Of a stretch of 64,000 bases of DNA, positions 41,897 through 49,512 are shown piece by piece. Each line of letters starts with the position of its first letter. The first letter of the stretch is position 1. Origin of the DNA: Kutzneria buriramensis. GTDB taxonomy: Bacteria; Actinomycetota; Actinomycetes; Mycobacteriales; Pseudonocardiaceae. The notes beneath the pieces were generated by a model that did no database searches, had not been told where the DNA came from, and saw nothing but the letters and a program-made list of their open reading frames with translations. A program made the position numbers and the translations under genes. The DNA is taken from contig NZ_QUNO01000020.1 of the NCBI RefSeq assembly GCF_003387475.1, positions 62,001-126,000 of the forward strand, in the 5' to 3' direction.

Positions 41897-43224
41897 CGGG
41901 CCACCGCCGTCGCCGTCGCCTGGGCGGCCGGTGTCGAGACCCGCCGGCGCACCACCGCCAGGCCGCCCTTGCCGGGCGCGCTGGCGATGCCCCGGGAGTG
42001 CCAGGCCTCGTCCGGCGCGGCCGTGGGAACGAGTTCGAACTCACGCAGCAGGGTCCGTAGCACCACGTTCATCTCCATGTTGGCGAAGGCCGCGCCCAGA
42101 CAGCGCCGGGTGCCGCCACCGAACGGAATCCATTGGTACAGATCGGGTTTCGCGTCCACGAACCGATACGGGTCGAACCGCAGCGGGTCGGGGAACAAGG
42201 TACCGTCCTCGTGGATCAACGCGATGCTGACCAGCACCGTCATGCCCTTGGGCAGCGTCCACCGCCCGAGCCGGAAGCCGTCGGCGCGGATCTTGCGGCC
42301 GACCGTGTCGATCACCGGCCGGGTCCGCTGCACCTCGACGATCGTCGCCTCACGCAGCTTCTTGTCGTCACCGGACGACAGCGCGCGCAGCACGTCCGGG
42401 TGCCGCCGCAGGCGCTCGACCGCCCAGGCCAGCGTGGTCGCGGTGGTCTCGTGGCCGGCGGTGAGCAGGGTCAGCAGCTGGTCGGCGATGTCGCGGTGGC
42501 TCATCGGGGAGCCGTCGTCGTAGCGGGCCTGGAGCATCAGCGCCAGGATGTCCTCGCGGTCGTCGAGGTCGCCGTCCCGCTCGGCCTTGGCGATCAGCCG
42601 CTCGATGATCGCGTCGTACCGGCGGCGCATGATGTGGAACCGGCCCCACGGGCTCCAGCGGCCCCAGTCCACCGTCGGCACGGGCAGCAGCGCCAGCTGC
42701 GAGCCGAGCTTCACCCACCGCGGCAGCAGCTCCCGCAGCTCGTCGAACTCGGCGCCCTCGGCCCCGAACACCGCCCGCAGGATGATGTTGAGGGTGATCC
42801 GCATCATCGACGGCATGGTGGCGAATTCCCGGTCCTGGGGCCAGGAGTCGAACTCGCGGAGGGTCTCGCGCTCCATGATCTGCTCGTACGCCGCGAGCCG
42901 GCGGCCGTGGAACGGCGGCACCAGCAGCTTGCGCTGCCTGCGGTGCTCGTCGCCGCCGAGGGCGAACAGCGAGCCGCGCCCCAGCACCCGGCCGAGGTTG
43001 GGCTCGACGTTGTCGGCGATCGCCGGATCGGTCTGGAACAGCTGCCGGATCTCGGCGGCGTCGCTGATCATCAGGGAGCGGCCGAACACCGGGGAGTTCA
43101 TGGTGAAGGCGTCGCCGTAGCGGTCGCGCCGCCGGTGCACGCCGCGGCGCGGCCGGGTGAGCCCGTAGACCGCCTGGATGAGCGGGGGAGTGGTGGGGCC
43201 CGGCGGCAGCCGCAGCGTGGTCAT
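41893..43224 (-). CDS. Cytochrome P450 (CYP138-like)
   Basis: A 443-aa P450 starting LRLPPGPTTPP, a proline-rich hinge as in CYP138-type proteins. It has TLLTAGHETTATTLAWAV (I-helix), the ExxR in VEVQRTRPVIDT replaced in part by EVQR, DPYRF, and heme loop FGGGTRRCLGAAFA with Cys. SD GGGAGG lies before ATG 43224. It probably hydroxylates a lipid or terpenoid for the SDR and FMO downstream (inference). Its leader carries a TetR-type operator at 43240-43255. Confidence 0.9.
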   Translation of the reverse strand: MTTLRLPPGPTTPPLIQAVYGLTRPRRGVHRRRDRYGDAFTMNSPVFGRSLMISDAAEIRQLFQTDPAIADNVEPNLGRVLGRGSLFALGGDEHRRQRKLLVPPFHGRRLAAYEQIMERETLREFDSWPQDREFATMPSMMRITLNIILRAVFGAEGAEFDELRELLPRWVKLGSQLALLPVPTVDWGRWSPWGRFHIMRRRYDAIIERLIAKAERDGDLDDREDILALMLQARYDDGSPMSHRDIADQLLTLLTAGHETTATTLAWAVERLRRHPDVLRALSSGDDKKLREATIVEVQRTRPVIDTVGRKIRADGFRLGRWTLPKGMTVLVSIALIHEDGTLFPDPLRFDPYRFVDAKPDLYQWIPFGGGTRRCLGAAFANMEMNVVLRTLLREFELVPTAAPDEAWHSRGIASAPGKGGLAVVRRRVSTPAAQATATAVAR

Positions 43225-43239
43225 CCTTGCCTCCCAGGT

Positions 43240-43279
43240 GGTACGGCGTCGTACCATGGCGACGGTACGCCCATGTACC
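43240..43279. promoter_or_regulatory. Tandem GGTAC palindromes between divergent P450 and tetR
   Basis: GGTACG-GCGT-CGTACC (43240-43255) is a perfect 6+4+6 inverted repeat, and GGTAC-GCCCAT-GTACC (43264-43279) a second one 24 bp away. They sit between the P450 start (43224) and the tetR start (43306), so one protein bound here could block both. They are very likely operators of the TetR protein. Confidence 0.75.
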
Positions 43280-43305
43280 AGGTCGTTTCAAGGGAGGGGT
43301 ATAGC

Positions 43306-44061
43306 GTGACCACGGTGACGACCGCGATTCCGGTGCACCACCGGCAGCGGCTGCTCGACGCGCTCGCCGCGTCGATCGCGGACCGCGGCTACCGCGACAC
43401 GACCGTCGCCGACGTCGTGCGCCTCGCCAAGACCTCCCGCCGCACCTTCTACGAGCACTTCGCCAGCAAGGAGACGTGTTTCGTCGCGCTGATCACCGAG
43501 GCCAACGACGAGATGATCCGGCGCATCACCGCCGCCGTGGACCCGGCCGCGCCCTGGCCGACCCAGGTGCGGCGGGCGGTCGAGGAGTGGCTGGCCTGCG
43601 CCGACTCGCAGCCGGCGGTCACGCACAGCTGGATCCGCGACACCCCCGCCCTCGGCGTGCTGGGCCGGGACCTCCAGCGGGACCTGATGGAGCGGTTCGT
43701 GACGATGATCCAGACCCTGACCGACGCCGAGAGCCTGCGCGCGAAGGGCATCGTCCGGGCGCCGCGGCAGGTGGCTATCGTGCTGCTCGGCGGCCTGCGT
43801 GAGCTGATGGCCGCCACCGTGGAGGACGGCGGCCGGCTGACCGACATCACCGAGACCTCGGTGCGGGCGGCCATCGCCCTGCTGGGGCCTGGGGGTGTCC
43901 CGTGGATCAAAGACGGCGACAGCCGCGCCGACGCGGCCCCTGACGACACCGCGGAAACGTCCAAATACGCCCGGTATGAGGGCGTTTCCGCGGCGCCGCC
44001 AGGAACCACCTCGATCCCGACTCTCATCGCCCATGATCCACGGGACACCCCTGGAGCTTGA
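43306..44061 (+). CDS. TetR-family regulator of the P450 operon
   Basis: A 251-aa regulator from GTG 43306 with AGGGAGGGG upstream. The helix-turn-helix spans about residues 10-55 (RQRLLDALAASIADRGYRDTTVADVVRLAKTSRRTFYEHF in parts), then an effector domain (VRRAVEEWLACADSQPAVTHSW). From about residue 214 the reading frame runs through the palindrome at 43949-43993, so the last 37 residues look acquired. Divergent from the P450 operon with shared tandem operators. Its stop lies inside the opposite GNAT gene. Confidence 0.88.
   Translation: MTTVTTAIPVHHRQRLLDALAASIADRGYRDTTVADVVRLAKTSRRTFYEHFASKETCFVALITEANDEMIRRITAAVDPAAPWPTQVRRAVEEWLACADSQPAVTHSWIRDTPALGVLGRDLQRDLMERFVTMIQTLTDAESLRAKGIVRAPRQVAIVLLGGLRELMAATVEDGGRLTDITETSVRAAIALLGPGGVPWIKDGDSRADAAPDDTAETSKYARYEGVSAAPPGTTSIPTLIAHDPRDTPGA
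43949..43993. repeat. Palindromic element inside the 3' end of tetR
   Basis: CCGCGGAAACG (43949-43959) and CGTTTCCGCGG (43983-43993) are perfect 11-bp inverted arms around a 23-nt loop that holds a smaller ATAC/GTAT stem. It lies where two convergent genes meet. It can act as a bidirectional terminator, and it looks like an interspersed palindrome inserted into coding sequence. Confidence 0.6.
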
Positions 44062-44548
44062 GGCCCACGATCACCAGGTCCTTCCACACGCCGTCGAGAT
44101 CGGCGACTGCCGGCAGCCGCCCCCACTCCTGGAAGCCGAACGAGCGGAACAGCCGCAGGCTGGCCTCGTTGCTGCCGAAGATCGTGGTGGCCAGCGTCCG
44201 GGCCCCCAGCCTCGGGGCATGCGCCACCGCCGCGCCGAGCAGGTCGCGGCCCTGACCCCGGCCGCGGTGCTCGGGGTGCAGGTAGATCGCCAGGTCGAGG
44301 GTGACGTCGTAGCCGCGCCGGCCGTTGAGGAACGGCTCGAACGACAGGTATCCGGTGACGGTGTCGGGATCGTCGGGCCGGTGGCCGACCCAGATCGGGT
44401 GCTTGGCCTCCTCGAACCACCGTCGCCTGGCCTCGATGCTCACCGGGTCCAGGTCGGCGGTGCTGGTCCGAGCGGCCACCGCCGCGTTGTAGATGTCGAC
44501 GATCGCCGGCAGATCGTCCGGTGTCGCCGGCCGGTGCAGGTACGTCAT
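44024..44548 (-). CDS. GNAT acetyltransferase (phosphinothricin acetyltransferase-like)
   Basis: A 174-aa N-acetyltransferase with the PAT/Bar/YncA pattern: RPATPDDLPAIVDIYNAAV, WFEEAKHPIWVG, VTLDLAIYLHPEHRGRGQGRDLL (acetyl-CoA loop Q/RxxGxG/A) and GSNEASLRLFRSFGFQEWG. It acetylates an amino-acid-like amine; resistance to phosphinothricin-type compounds is possible but not shown. Its ATG overlaps the stop of the XRE-cupin gene by 4 nt, so that regulator probably controls it. It runs 38 bp into the opposite tetR gene. Confidence 0.9.
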   Translation of the reverse strand: MTYLHRPATPDDLPAIVDIYNAAVAARTSTADLDPVSIEARRRWFEEAKHPIWVGHRPDDPDTVTGYLSFEPFLNGRRGYDVTLDLAIYLHPEHRGRGQGRDLLGAAVAHAPRLGARTLATTIFGSNEASLRLFRSFGFQEWGRLPAVADLDGVWKDLVIVGLKLQGCPVDHGR

Positions 44549-45105
44549 GGCAGCACCACCACCAGTGCGTAGCGCACGGGATCCGCGCCGGCGCAACGGA
44601 ATCGGGACGCGCCCCAGAGCCGGAACCGCAGGCAGTCGCCGGCGTCGACGACGTGCACGCGACCGTCGACGGTGATCTCCAGCGTGCCGTCGAACACCCA
44701 GATGTGCTGCTCCAGGCCCGGAACCGACGCCCCCGCGTAGGAGATGTCCGCGCCGGGCCGCAGCGTGCATTCGACGAGCTCGCCGCGCAGACCCGGTTGC
44801 GGCGGCGACACGGACCGCCGTACGAAGCCGGCGTCGTCGTCGCGCCAGACCGGCTGCCGGCCGGCCGGCACCAGCTGCGGCGACTCCTCCTCCACCTCGG
44901 CCAGCAGCTGCGATGCCGTCCGCCCGTAGGCCGCGCAGAGCTGGCTCAGCACGGCCGTGGTCGGGCTGAGCTCGGCCCGTTCCAGCCGCGACAGCGTCGA
45001 GCGGCTGACGCCGCTGCGCCGGCTCAGCTCGTCCAGCGACCAGTCCCGGGCCTGGCGCAGCTCCGCCAGCCGGGCGGCGAGCCGCCCATCCAAGTCGTGT
45101 CCCAC
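44545..45105 (-). CDS. XRE-family regulator with cupin domain
   Basis: A 186-aa regulator from GTG 45105. The XRE helix-turn-helix (LAELRQARDWSLDELSRRSGVSRSTLSRLERAE in parts, about 11-45) is followed by a cupin barrel with ECTLRPGADISYAG, EQHIWVFDGTLEITVDG and VDAGDCLRFR. Such proteins repress small-molecule resistance or catabolic operons and sense a ligand in the cupin. A perfect palindrome overlaps its start codon (45098-45115), suggesting autorepression. It is coupled to the acetyltransferase gene. Confidence 0.92.
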   Translation of the reverse strand: MGHDLDGRLAARLAELRQARDWSLDELSRRSGVSRSTLSRLERAELSPTTAVLSQLCAAYGRTASQLLAEVEEESPQLVPAGRQPVWRDDDAGFVRRSVSPPQPGLRGELVECTLRPGADISYAGASVPGLEQHIWVFDGTLEITVDGRVHVVDAGDCLRFRLWGASRFRCAGADPVRYALVVVLP

Positions 45106-45115
45106 ATCTGGGACA
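45098..45115. promoter_or_regulatory. Palindrome overlapping the XRE-cupin start codon
   Basis: TGTCCCACATCTGGGACA has perfect 7-bp arms around CATC and includes the GTG start (45105-45103). A further TCTGGGAC half site lies at 45126-45133. A GATACT -10-like hexamer (45120-45115, minus strand) would start RNA within a few bases of the GTG, so the message may be leaderless. Autoregulatory operator inferred. Confidence 0.6.
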
Positions 45116-45120
45116 GTATC

Positions 45121-45939
45121 TCAGTTCTGGGACGGCGACCAGATCCAGTTCTGCCGCTCGTAGAGCAGTTCGAAGCCGAGCCGGTACATGTTGTGCAGCG
45201 ACGAGTTGTGCTCGCCGGGCTCCTCGGCCCCGGTCTCCGACACCAGCCACCGGCAGCCGGCGGCCTTCGCCGCCCGCGCCCGGGCCTGCAACACCGCCGA
45301 CTGCCCGCCGCGGCGCCGTGCCTCGGGCTTGGTGGAGCCGGCGAAGCACTGGCCGGTCTCGCCGCGCACGAAGACCTCGCCGGTGCTGACGATCTCGTCG
45401 CCCAGCCACGCCGCGAACGCCGTCCAGCCCGGCCGCTCGATGCTCGCCTCGACCATCGACGTGTACTTCTCGTCCATGCCGAAGGTCGTCAGCATCGTCG
45501 ACGTCCACTCCGGACCGTCGGCGGCCGACACGGGCCCGATCCGCAGGTCCGTCTCGACGGTCCGGGCCAGCGCCACATCCACGTCGCAGGCCAGCTTCGC
45601 CCAGCGGCTGCTCGCGGTCAGCCCGATCCTGGCGGCGATCTCGTCCCAGTCCTCCGGCAGCACCGACGGTGCGATCTGGACGATGGCCCGCGGCGTGCCG
45701 GCGTTGTGGAAGAAGGCCGACACCTCCGCCATCAGGTCCGCGGTGACCGGCTCGTTGAAGCCGAAGGCGCTGGCCCGGCTCCAGAAGCCGGTTTCGTCGG
45801 TACGGGTGGAGATCACGACGCCGCCGCCGATCCGGGCCAGCGTGATGCCGATCGCCTCGCGCGCCGCCGGCGTGGCCGACACGAAGTCGTACAGCGCCTC
45901 GGCTTCGGACCGTTCCGCGAGCTCGGTGGGAATGTTCAC
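45121..45939 (-). CDS. GNAT-family acetyltransferase, two-domain
   Basis: A 272-aa protein from GTG 45939 (a TTG at 45990 would extend it by 17 residues; neither has a clear SD). The C-terminal half carries the GNAT fold: WTAFAAWLGDEIVSTGEVF, TKPEARRRGGQSAVLQARARAA (acetyl-CoA loop RRRGG) and ETGAEEPGEHNSSLHNMYRLGFELLYERQNWIW. The N-terminal half is a degenerate copy of the fold. The acceptor is unknown. It lies just upstream of the XRE-cupin gene (15 bp) on the same strand. Confidence 0.85.
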   Translation of the reverse strand: MNIPTELAERSEAEALYDFVSATPAAREAIGITLARIGGGVVISTRTDETGFWSRASAFGFNEPVTADLMAEVSAFFHNAGTPRAIVQIAPSVLPEDWDEIAARIGLTASSRWAKLACDVDVALARTVETDLRIGPVSAADGPEWTSTMLTTFGMDEKYTSMVEASIERPGWTAFAAWLGDEIVSTGEVFVRGETGQCFAGSTKPEARRRGGQSAVLQARARAAKAAGCRWLVSETGAEEPGEHNSSLHNMYRLGFELLYERQNWIWSPSQN

Positions 45940-46033
45940 GAGCCGGAGAGTAGGCGCGAATTCTGGGCGTTCGACAAAACGGGCAACCAATACGCCCGAG
46001 TTGGTGACGTAGCCGTATGGAAAGCCCGATACC

Positions 46034-46762
46034 GTGACCCGTGTGTACGTCCACGAGTGGGGACAGGGGCCGGAAGTCGTGCTGGTGCACGGCGCGGTGC
46101 TCGGCGGCCGGGAGTGCTGGCGCGGGCAGCGGCCGCTGGCCGAGCGCTGGCGGCTGCGCGCGGTCGACCGCCCCGGACACGGCCGGACGCCGCCGGCGCG
46201 GCAGGACTTCGAGGCCGAGTCGGTGCAGCTCGCGGACCAGCTGCTGGACCGGCCCGTGCACCTCGTCGGCTACTCGTACGGCGGGCTGGTCGCCATGTAC
46301 GCCGCCGCGCGGCGGCCGGAGAACGTGCTGACCCTGACCGTCGTCGAACCGCCGGCAACCGCGCTGGCCAAGGGAAATCCCGTCGTCGACGAGTGGGCGG
46401 CGGCGATCCGCCGGCTGATGGCGCCGGCGGACCCGGACCTGCCGACGCTGCTGCGGGACTTCCTGGCGCTGGTCGGCGCGCAGGTCGAGGTGGCCGATCC
46501 CGTGCATCCCACGCTGTTGCAGGGCACCCGCCAGCTCGTCGGCGCGCGGCCGCCGGACGAGGCGCATCCGCCGCTGGATGCCTTGCGGGACTTGCCGATG
46601 CTGGCGATCACCGGCGCCCATCTGGAGCCGTACGAGGCGATCTGCGACGTGATCGCCTCGCGTGCCGGCGCGGAGCGCGCCCAGTGCCCCGGCGCGGGGC
46701 ATCTCGTCCCCGACACCGGCGCCCCGTTCAACGCCCTGCTGGAGAAGTTCTTCACCGCCTAG
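46034..46762 (+). CDS. Alpha/beta hydrolase
   Basis: A 242-aa cytosolic hydrolase. It has the oxyanion segment VLVHGAVLGG, DRPGHGRT, the nucleophile elbow VGYSYGG (Ser), and the C-terminal His in CPGAGHLVPDTG. The small lid and size fit esterase/lipase-like enzymes of broad type; the substrate is unknown. The GTG at 46034 (VTRVYVHEWGQGPEV) is used. It converges on the methyltransferase gene with an 11-bp overlap of 3' ends. Confidence 0.88.
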   Translation: MTRVYVHEWGQGPEVVLVHGAVLGGRECWRGQRPLAERWRLRAVDRPGHGRTPPARQDFEAESVQLADQLLDRPVHLVGYSYGGLVAMYAAARRPENVLTLTVVEPPATALAKGNPVVDEWAAAIRRLMAPADPDLPTLLRDFLALVGAQVEVADPVHPTLLQGTRQLVGARPPDEAHPPLDALRDLPMLAITGAHLEPYEAICDVIASRAGAERAQCPGAGHLVPDTGAPFNALLEKFFTA

Positions 46763-47393
46763 CGTCGATCACCAGCATCTGCCGCGCGCCGCGCTGGAAC
46801 CGGTACGGCACGTCCCGCAGCTCGCTGGGCGGCAGCTCGGCCCGCAGCCGGTCCAGGAACTCCACCGGCTCGCCGGTGCCCTGCACGACCAGCGGGAAGA
46901 TCCGCACTTCGCGGCGGGTGACCCTGACCAGCTCGGCGAGGGCGGCGCGGTGCCATTGCTCGTCGAGCTGATCCGACCACGTGAACAGCAGGTGCGAGCA
47001 GAGCGCCAGGTCCACGCTTTTCGCCGCCAGCGGCAGATTCGGCAGCGCGCCGGCGACGTAGTGGCTCGGGTTGTCCCGCAGGTCCTCGAGGAACATCTCG
47101 CGTGCCCGGCTGCGGATCTCCAGCCGCCGCTGGGGATCGCCGTACCAGCTCCACTCGAACGCATCGCGGTGGTCGTCGATGATCGCGTCGGTGCCGGGCA
47201 GGGAAGCCCTCACCCGGCGGGCCATCTCGTCGAAACCCACTGCGTACGACGGATCCACCGCGAGCACGTTCGGCGTCTCCGCGGCGAAGCTGGCGCCGCC
47301 CGCGCAGCAGTCCAGCACCGGGCCGGCGAGGTCGGCGGGGGAGAGGTCGAACATCGCGCGGTACTCCGCCGCCGATCGCGAGGTCACAAGCAC
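46752..47393 (-). CDS. SAM-dependent methyltransferase-like protein
   Basis: A 213-aa class-I methyltransferase-like fold: AEYRAMFDLSPADLAGPVLDCCAGGASF (SAM loop DxCAGxxxF), NVLAVDPSYAVGFDEMA (motif II acidic residue), and LPNLPLAAKSVDLALCSHLLF (motif IV). Proteins of this type often act on unknown small substrates or tRNA. Starts at GTG 47393 (GTG 47387 also possible), 5 bp after the stop of the metallo-hydrolase gene, so the two are co-transcribed. Confidence 0.8.
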   Translation of the reverse strand: MLVTSRSAAEYRAMFDLSPADLAGPVLDCCAGGASFAAETPNVLAVDPSYAVGFDEMARRVRASLPGTDAIIDDHRDAFEWSWYGDPQRRLEIRSRAREMFLEDLRDNPSHYVAGALPNLPLAAKSVDLALCSHLLFTWSDQLDEQWHRAALAELVRVTRREVRIFPLVVQGTGEPVEFLDRLRAELPPSELRDVPYRFQRGARQMLVIDARR

Positions 47394-47397
47394 CCGA

Positions 47398-48276
47398 TCA
47401 TTGTGCCGGGGAACAGATCCGCACCGCGAAGTCGATCCACTCCGGGTTCGCCCAGTCCGGCCAGCGGTTCCGCGCCGCGGCGGAGATCTCGGCGGTCGCC
47501 GCGGCGAGATCCCTGCCTTGTGACCGCTGCGCTTCGCTCCGGACGAAGTCCAGGTAGTCGCGGACGTCGTGCAGCAGCGTGACGTCCGAAACCTCGCCGT
47601 GCCCGGGGACGACGATCTCGGGCCGTCGGGCGGCGAGTTTCTCCAGTAGCGCGATCCAGCCGTCGATGTCGACATCGGCGTCGTGCGGCGGGAAATGCGG
47701 GGTGATCGCGAACATCCGGGTCTCCGCGAGGTCGCCGGTGAACAGCACGCGGCCGTCGATCAGCACCGTCTGGTCGCCGATCGTGTGCGCAGGCCCGGCG
47801 CTGGCGAGTGTCACCTGTCGGCCGCCGAGGTCGAGCTCCGCCTCCCCGTCGTACACGACGTCCGGCTCGACCAGCTCGACTCCATCCAGGGCGGTCGCGA
47901 TGTGCGGGCCGAGACCCTTGAACATCTCGACGTATCCCGGCCCCTTGCGGCGCAGTTCGTCGCGCTGCGCCCGGTTGTAGATGATCGTCGCCTCGCCTCG
48001 GAACGCCTGCGCGCCGAAGCCGTGCTCCGGGTGGAAATGCGTGGTGGTCAGGAACAGCGGGCGGCCACCGGCCAGTCGTCTTGCCTGTCCCAGCACGTAT
48101 TCGCCGTTGCGCGGCCCGATGCCGGTGTCGATCACCAGGGCGGCGCGGTCGCCGACCACGATGCCGACGTTCGGCACCAGCGGCACCCGGTTGTCGGCGA
48201 TCACGTGCACGCCGTCGGCGACTTCCGTCGGCTCGCCGCGGACCGCCGGCTTCTCGGTGACGTCCGGCAGGGTCAT
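47398..48276 (-). CDS. Metallo-beta-lactamase-fold hydrolase
   Basis: A 292-aa MBL-fold protein from ATG 48276 with GGGAG upstream. The metal motif reads HFHPEH, where most relatives have HxHxDH (Asp replaced by Glu). Further ligands are in GPAHTIGDQT, FTGDLAE and VVPGHGEV. No signal peptide. The family includes lactonases, arylsulfatase-like and glyoxalase II-type hydrolases; the substrate is unclear. Divergent from a tetR gene with repeated sites between them, so that regulator probably controls this gene and the downstream methyltransferase. Confidence 0.88.
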   Translation of the reverse strand: MTLPDVTEKPAVRGEPTEVADGVHVIADNRVPLVPNVGIVVGDRAALVIDTGIGPRNGEYVLGQARRLAGGRPLFLTTTHFHPEHGFGAQAFRGEATIIYNRAQRDELRRKGPGYVEMFKGLGPHIATALDGVELVEPDVVYDGEAELDLGGRQVTLASAGPAHTIGDQTVLIDGRVLFTGDLAETRMFAITPHFPPHDADVDIDGWIALLEKLAARRPEIVVPGHGEVSDVTLLHDVRDYLDFVRSEAQRSQGRDLAAATAEISAAARNRWPDWANPEWIDFAVRICSPAQ

Positions 48277-48291
48277 GTCGGTGCTCCCATC

Positions 48292-48346
48292 TGATCGGTG
48301 TTCAGATGCTCTCGACCGTAGCACGCTATTTGAACGGTGTTAAGAT
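48292..48346. promoter_or_regulatory. Direct repeats and -10 element between MBL gene and tetR
   Basis: TGATCGGTGTTCAGAT (48292-48307) and TGAACGGTGTTAAGAT (48331-48346) agree at 14 of 16 positions. TAAGAT (48341-48346) in the second fits a -10 box whose RNA would start at about 48352, the GTG of the TetR gene, so that message may be leaderless. Likely operator half sites for the TetR protein. Confidence 0.5.
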
Positions 48347-48351
48347 TGGCC

Positions 48352-48942
48352 GTGCCCTACCACCACGGCGACCTCCGCGTCGCGCTGCTCGACGCCGCCG
48401 AGGAGCTCGTCCGCTCGCGGGGCGTCGACGGCTGGTCGCTGCGCGAGGCATCCGCCCAGGTCGGCGTCAGTCCCAGCGCCGCCTACCACCACTTCGCCTC
48501 GCGCGACGCCCTGGTCCGCGCCCTCTCGCACCGGATCCTCAGCCGCATCGGCACTGCTGTCCGCGACGCCTCTGCCGCCTTCGACGACCCCGGCTCGCGG
48601 ATCGTCGCCATCGGCCAGACCTACGTCCGCTTCGCCCTCGACGATCCCGCCGTGTGGCGGCTCGCCTTCGGCGTCGACGACCCCGAGGCCCCGATTTCGC
48701 CGCATCCGCACGACATCCTCGCCGCCGAGCTCGACCGCCTCGACCTGGGCGGGGCGGTGTTCCTGCTCTGGGCCGCCATGCACGGCCTGGCCGCCCTGCT
48801 CGCCGACGGCCTGCTCCGCTTCGACGACCCCGCCGCGGTCGACGTCGAGGCGGATCGCCTGGTTCGAGCCGTGCTGTCCGGACTGGCCGGCCAGCCCGGC
48901 CCGTGGCCGACGGTTCGCTCCGCCTACACCGATCGGCAGTAG
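48352..48942 (+). CDS. TetR-family regulator
   Basis: A 196-aa regulator from GTG 48352 (VPYHHGDLRVALLDAAEELVRSRG in parts; GTG 48337 would be an extension into the operator). The helix-turn-helix includes WSLREASAQVGVSPSAAYHHFASRDAL, followed by a TetR_C_33-like domain (YVRFALDDPAVWRLAFG). The divergent metallo-hydrolase is the natural target. The hypothetical gene at 48973 follows after 30 bp. Confidence 0.9.
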   Translation: MPYHHGDLRVALLDAAEELVRSRGVDGWSLREASAQVGVSPSAAYHHFASRDALVRALSHRILSRIGTAVRDASAAFDDPGSRIVAIGQTYVRFALDDPAVWRLAFGVDDPEAPISPHPHDILAAELDRLDLGGAVFLLWAAMHGLAALLADGLLRFDDPAAVDVEADRLVRAVLSGLAGQPGPWPTVRSAYTDRQ

Positions 48943-48972
48943 CATCAAAGGCAACACGCAAGGGGGGAAACC

Positions 48973-49512
48973 ATGCGTCTGTCGAACAGCGACAGCTGGA
49001 GAATCGCCGAGGACATGGGCTGGCACCTCACCATCGCCCTTTTCGTCCGCGACCGCCTCGGCCTGTCCGATGAGATCGGGGTGCCGCCGCTGGTCCCGGC
49101 GGTCGCGCCGGAACGGCGGGACGAGCGCTGGTCCCAGGCCTGGCGCGGCTGGTTCGCCGACCTGGTGGACACGGACTTCCCGATCGAGCGGGATCCGCAG
49201 TTCCACGCCCTGGTCGCCGACCTGCTCGAGGAGGCCTCGGAGTGGGCGGGGCGGCGAAAGCACGAGCACATCGAGGAATTCATGCGGCGACGTCGCGCAT
49301 ACCCGCTCCTGGTGAACCGCATCGTCGACGGCGTCGCTCAGACTCTGGGTCGCAAGCCGATCCCGTTCAGGCTCCGCATCACCATGCTTCCCGTCGACGG
49401 ATTCTGGGCGCACCGGGCCGCCACCGACCATCTGCTCGTCAGCGAGAAGACCCGCAGCGATCCGGACCGGATCAGGGAGGTGCTGGAGCCGATCCTGCTG
49501 GAGATCGCGTGA
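48973..49512 (+). CDS. Hypothetical protein
   Basis: A 179-aa cytosolic protein with AGGGGGG before the ATG. It is mostly helical and rich in Trp and Arg (DSWRIAEDMGWHLTIAL, WSQAWRGWFADLVDTDFPIERD, HEHIEEFMRRRRAYPLLVNRIV, FRLRITMLPVDGFWAH). I do not recognise a family; similar short proteins exist in actinobacteria by impression only. The end overlaps the opposite nitroreductase gene by 41 bp. No function assigned. Confidence 0.75.
   Translation: MRLSNSDSWRIAEDMGWHLTIALFVRDRLGLSDEIGVPPLVPAVAPERRDERWSQAWRGWFADLVDTDFPIERDPQFHALVADLLEEASEWAGRRKHEHIEEFMRRRRAYPLLVNRIVDGVAQTLGRKPIPFRLRITMLPVDGFWAHRAATDHLLVSEKTRSDPDRIREVLEPILLEIA

Noticed and set aside
45105-45107. ATG overlapping the XRE-cupin start
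   Set aside because: It is out of frame with the helix-turn-helix; the in-frame start is GTG at 45105.
44521-46971. 816-codon open frame on the plus strand
   Set aside because: It is antisense to XRE-cupin and GNAT genes and shares only low-complexity composition.
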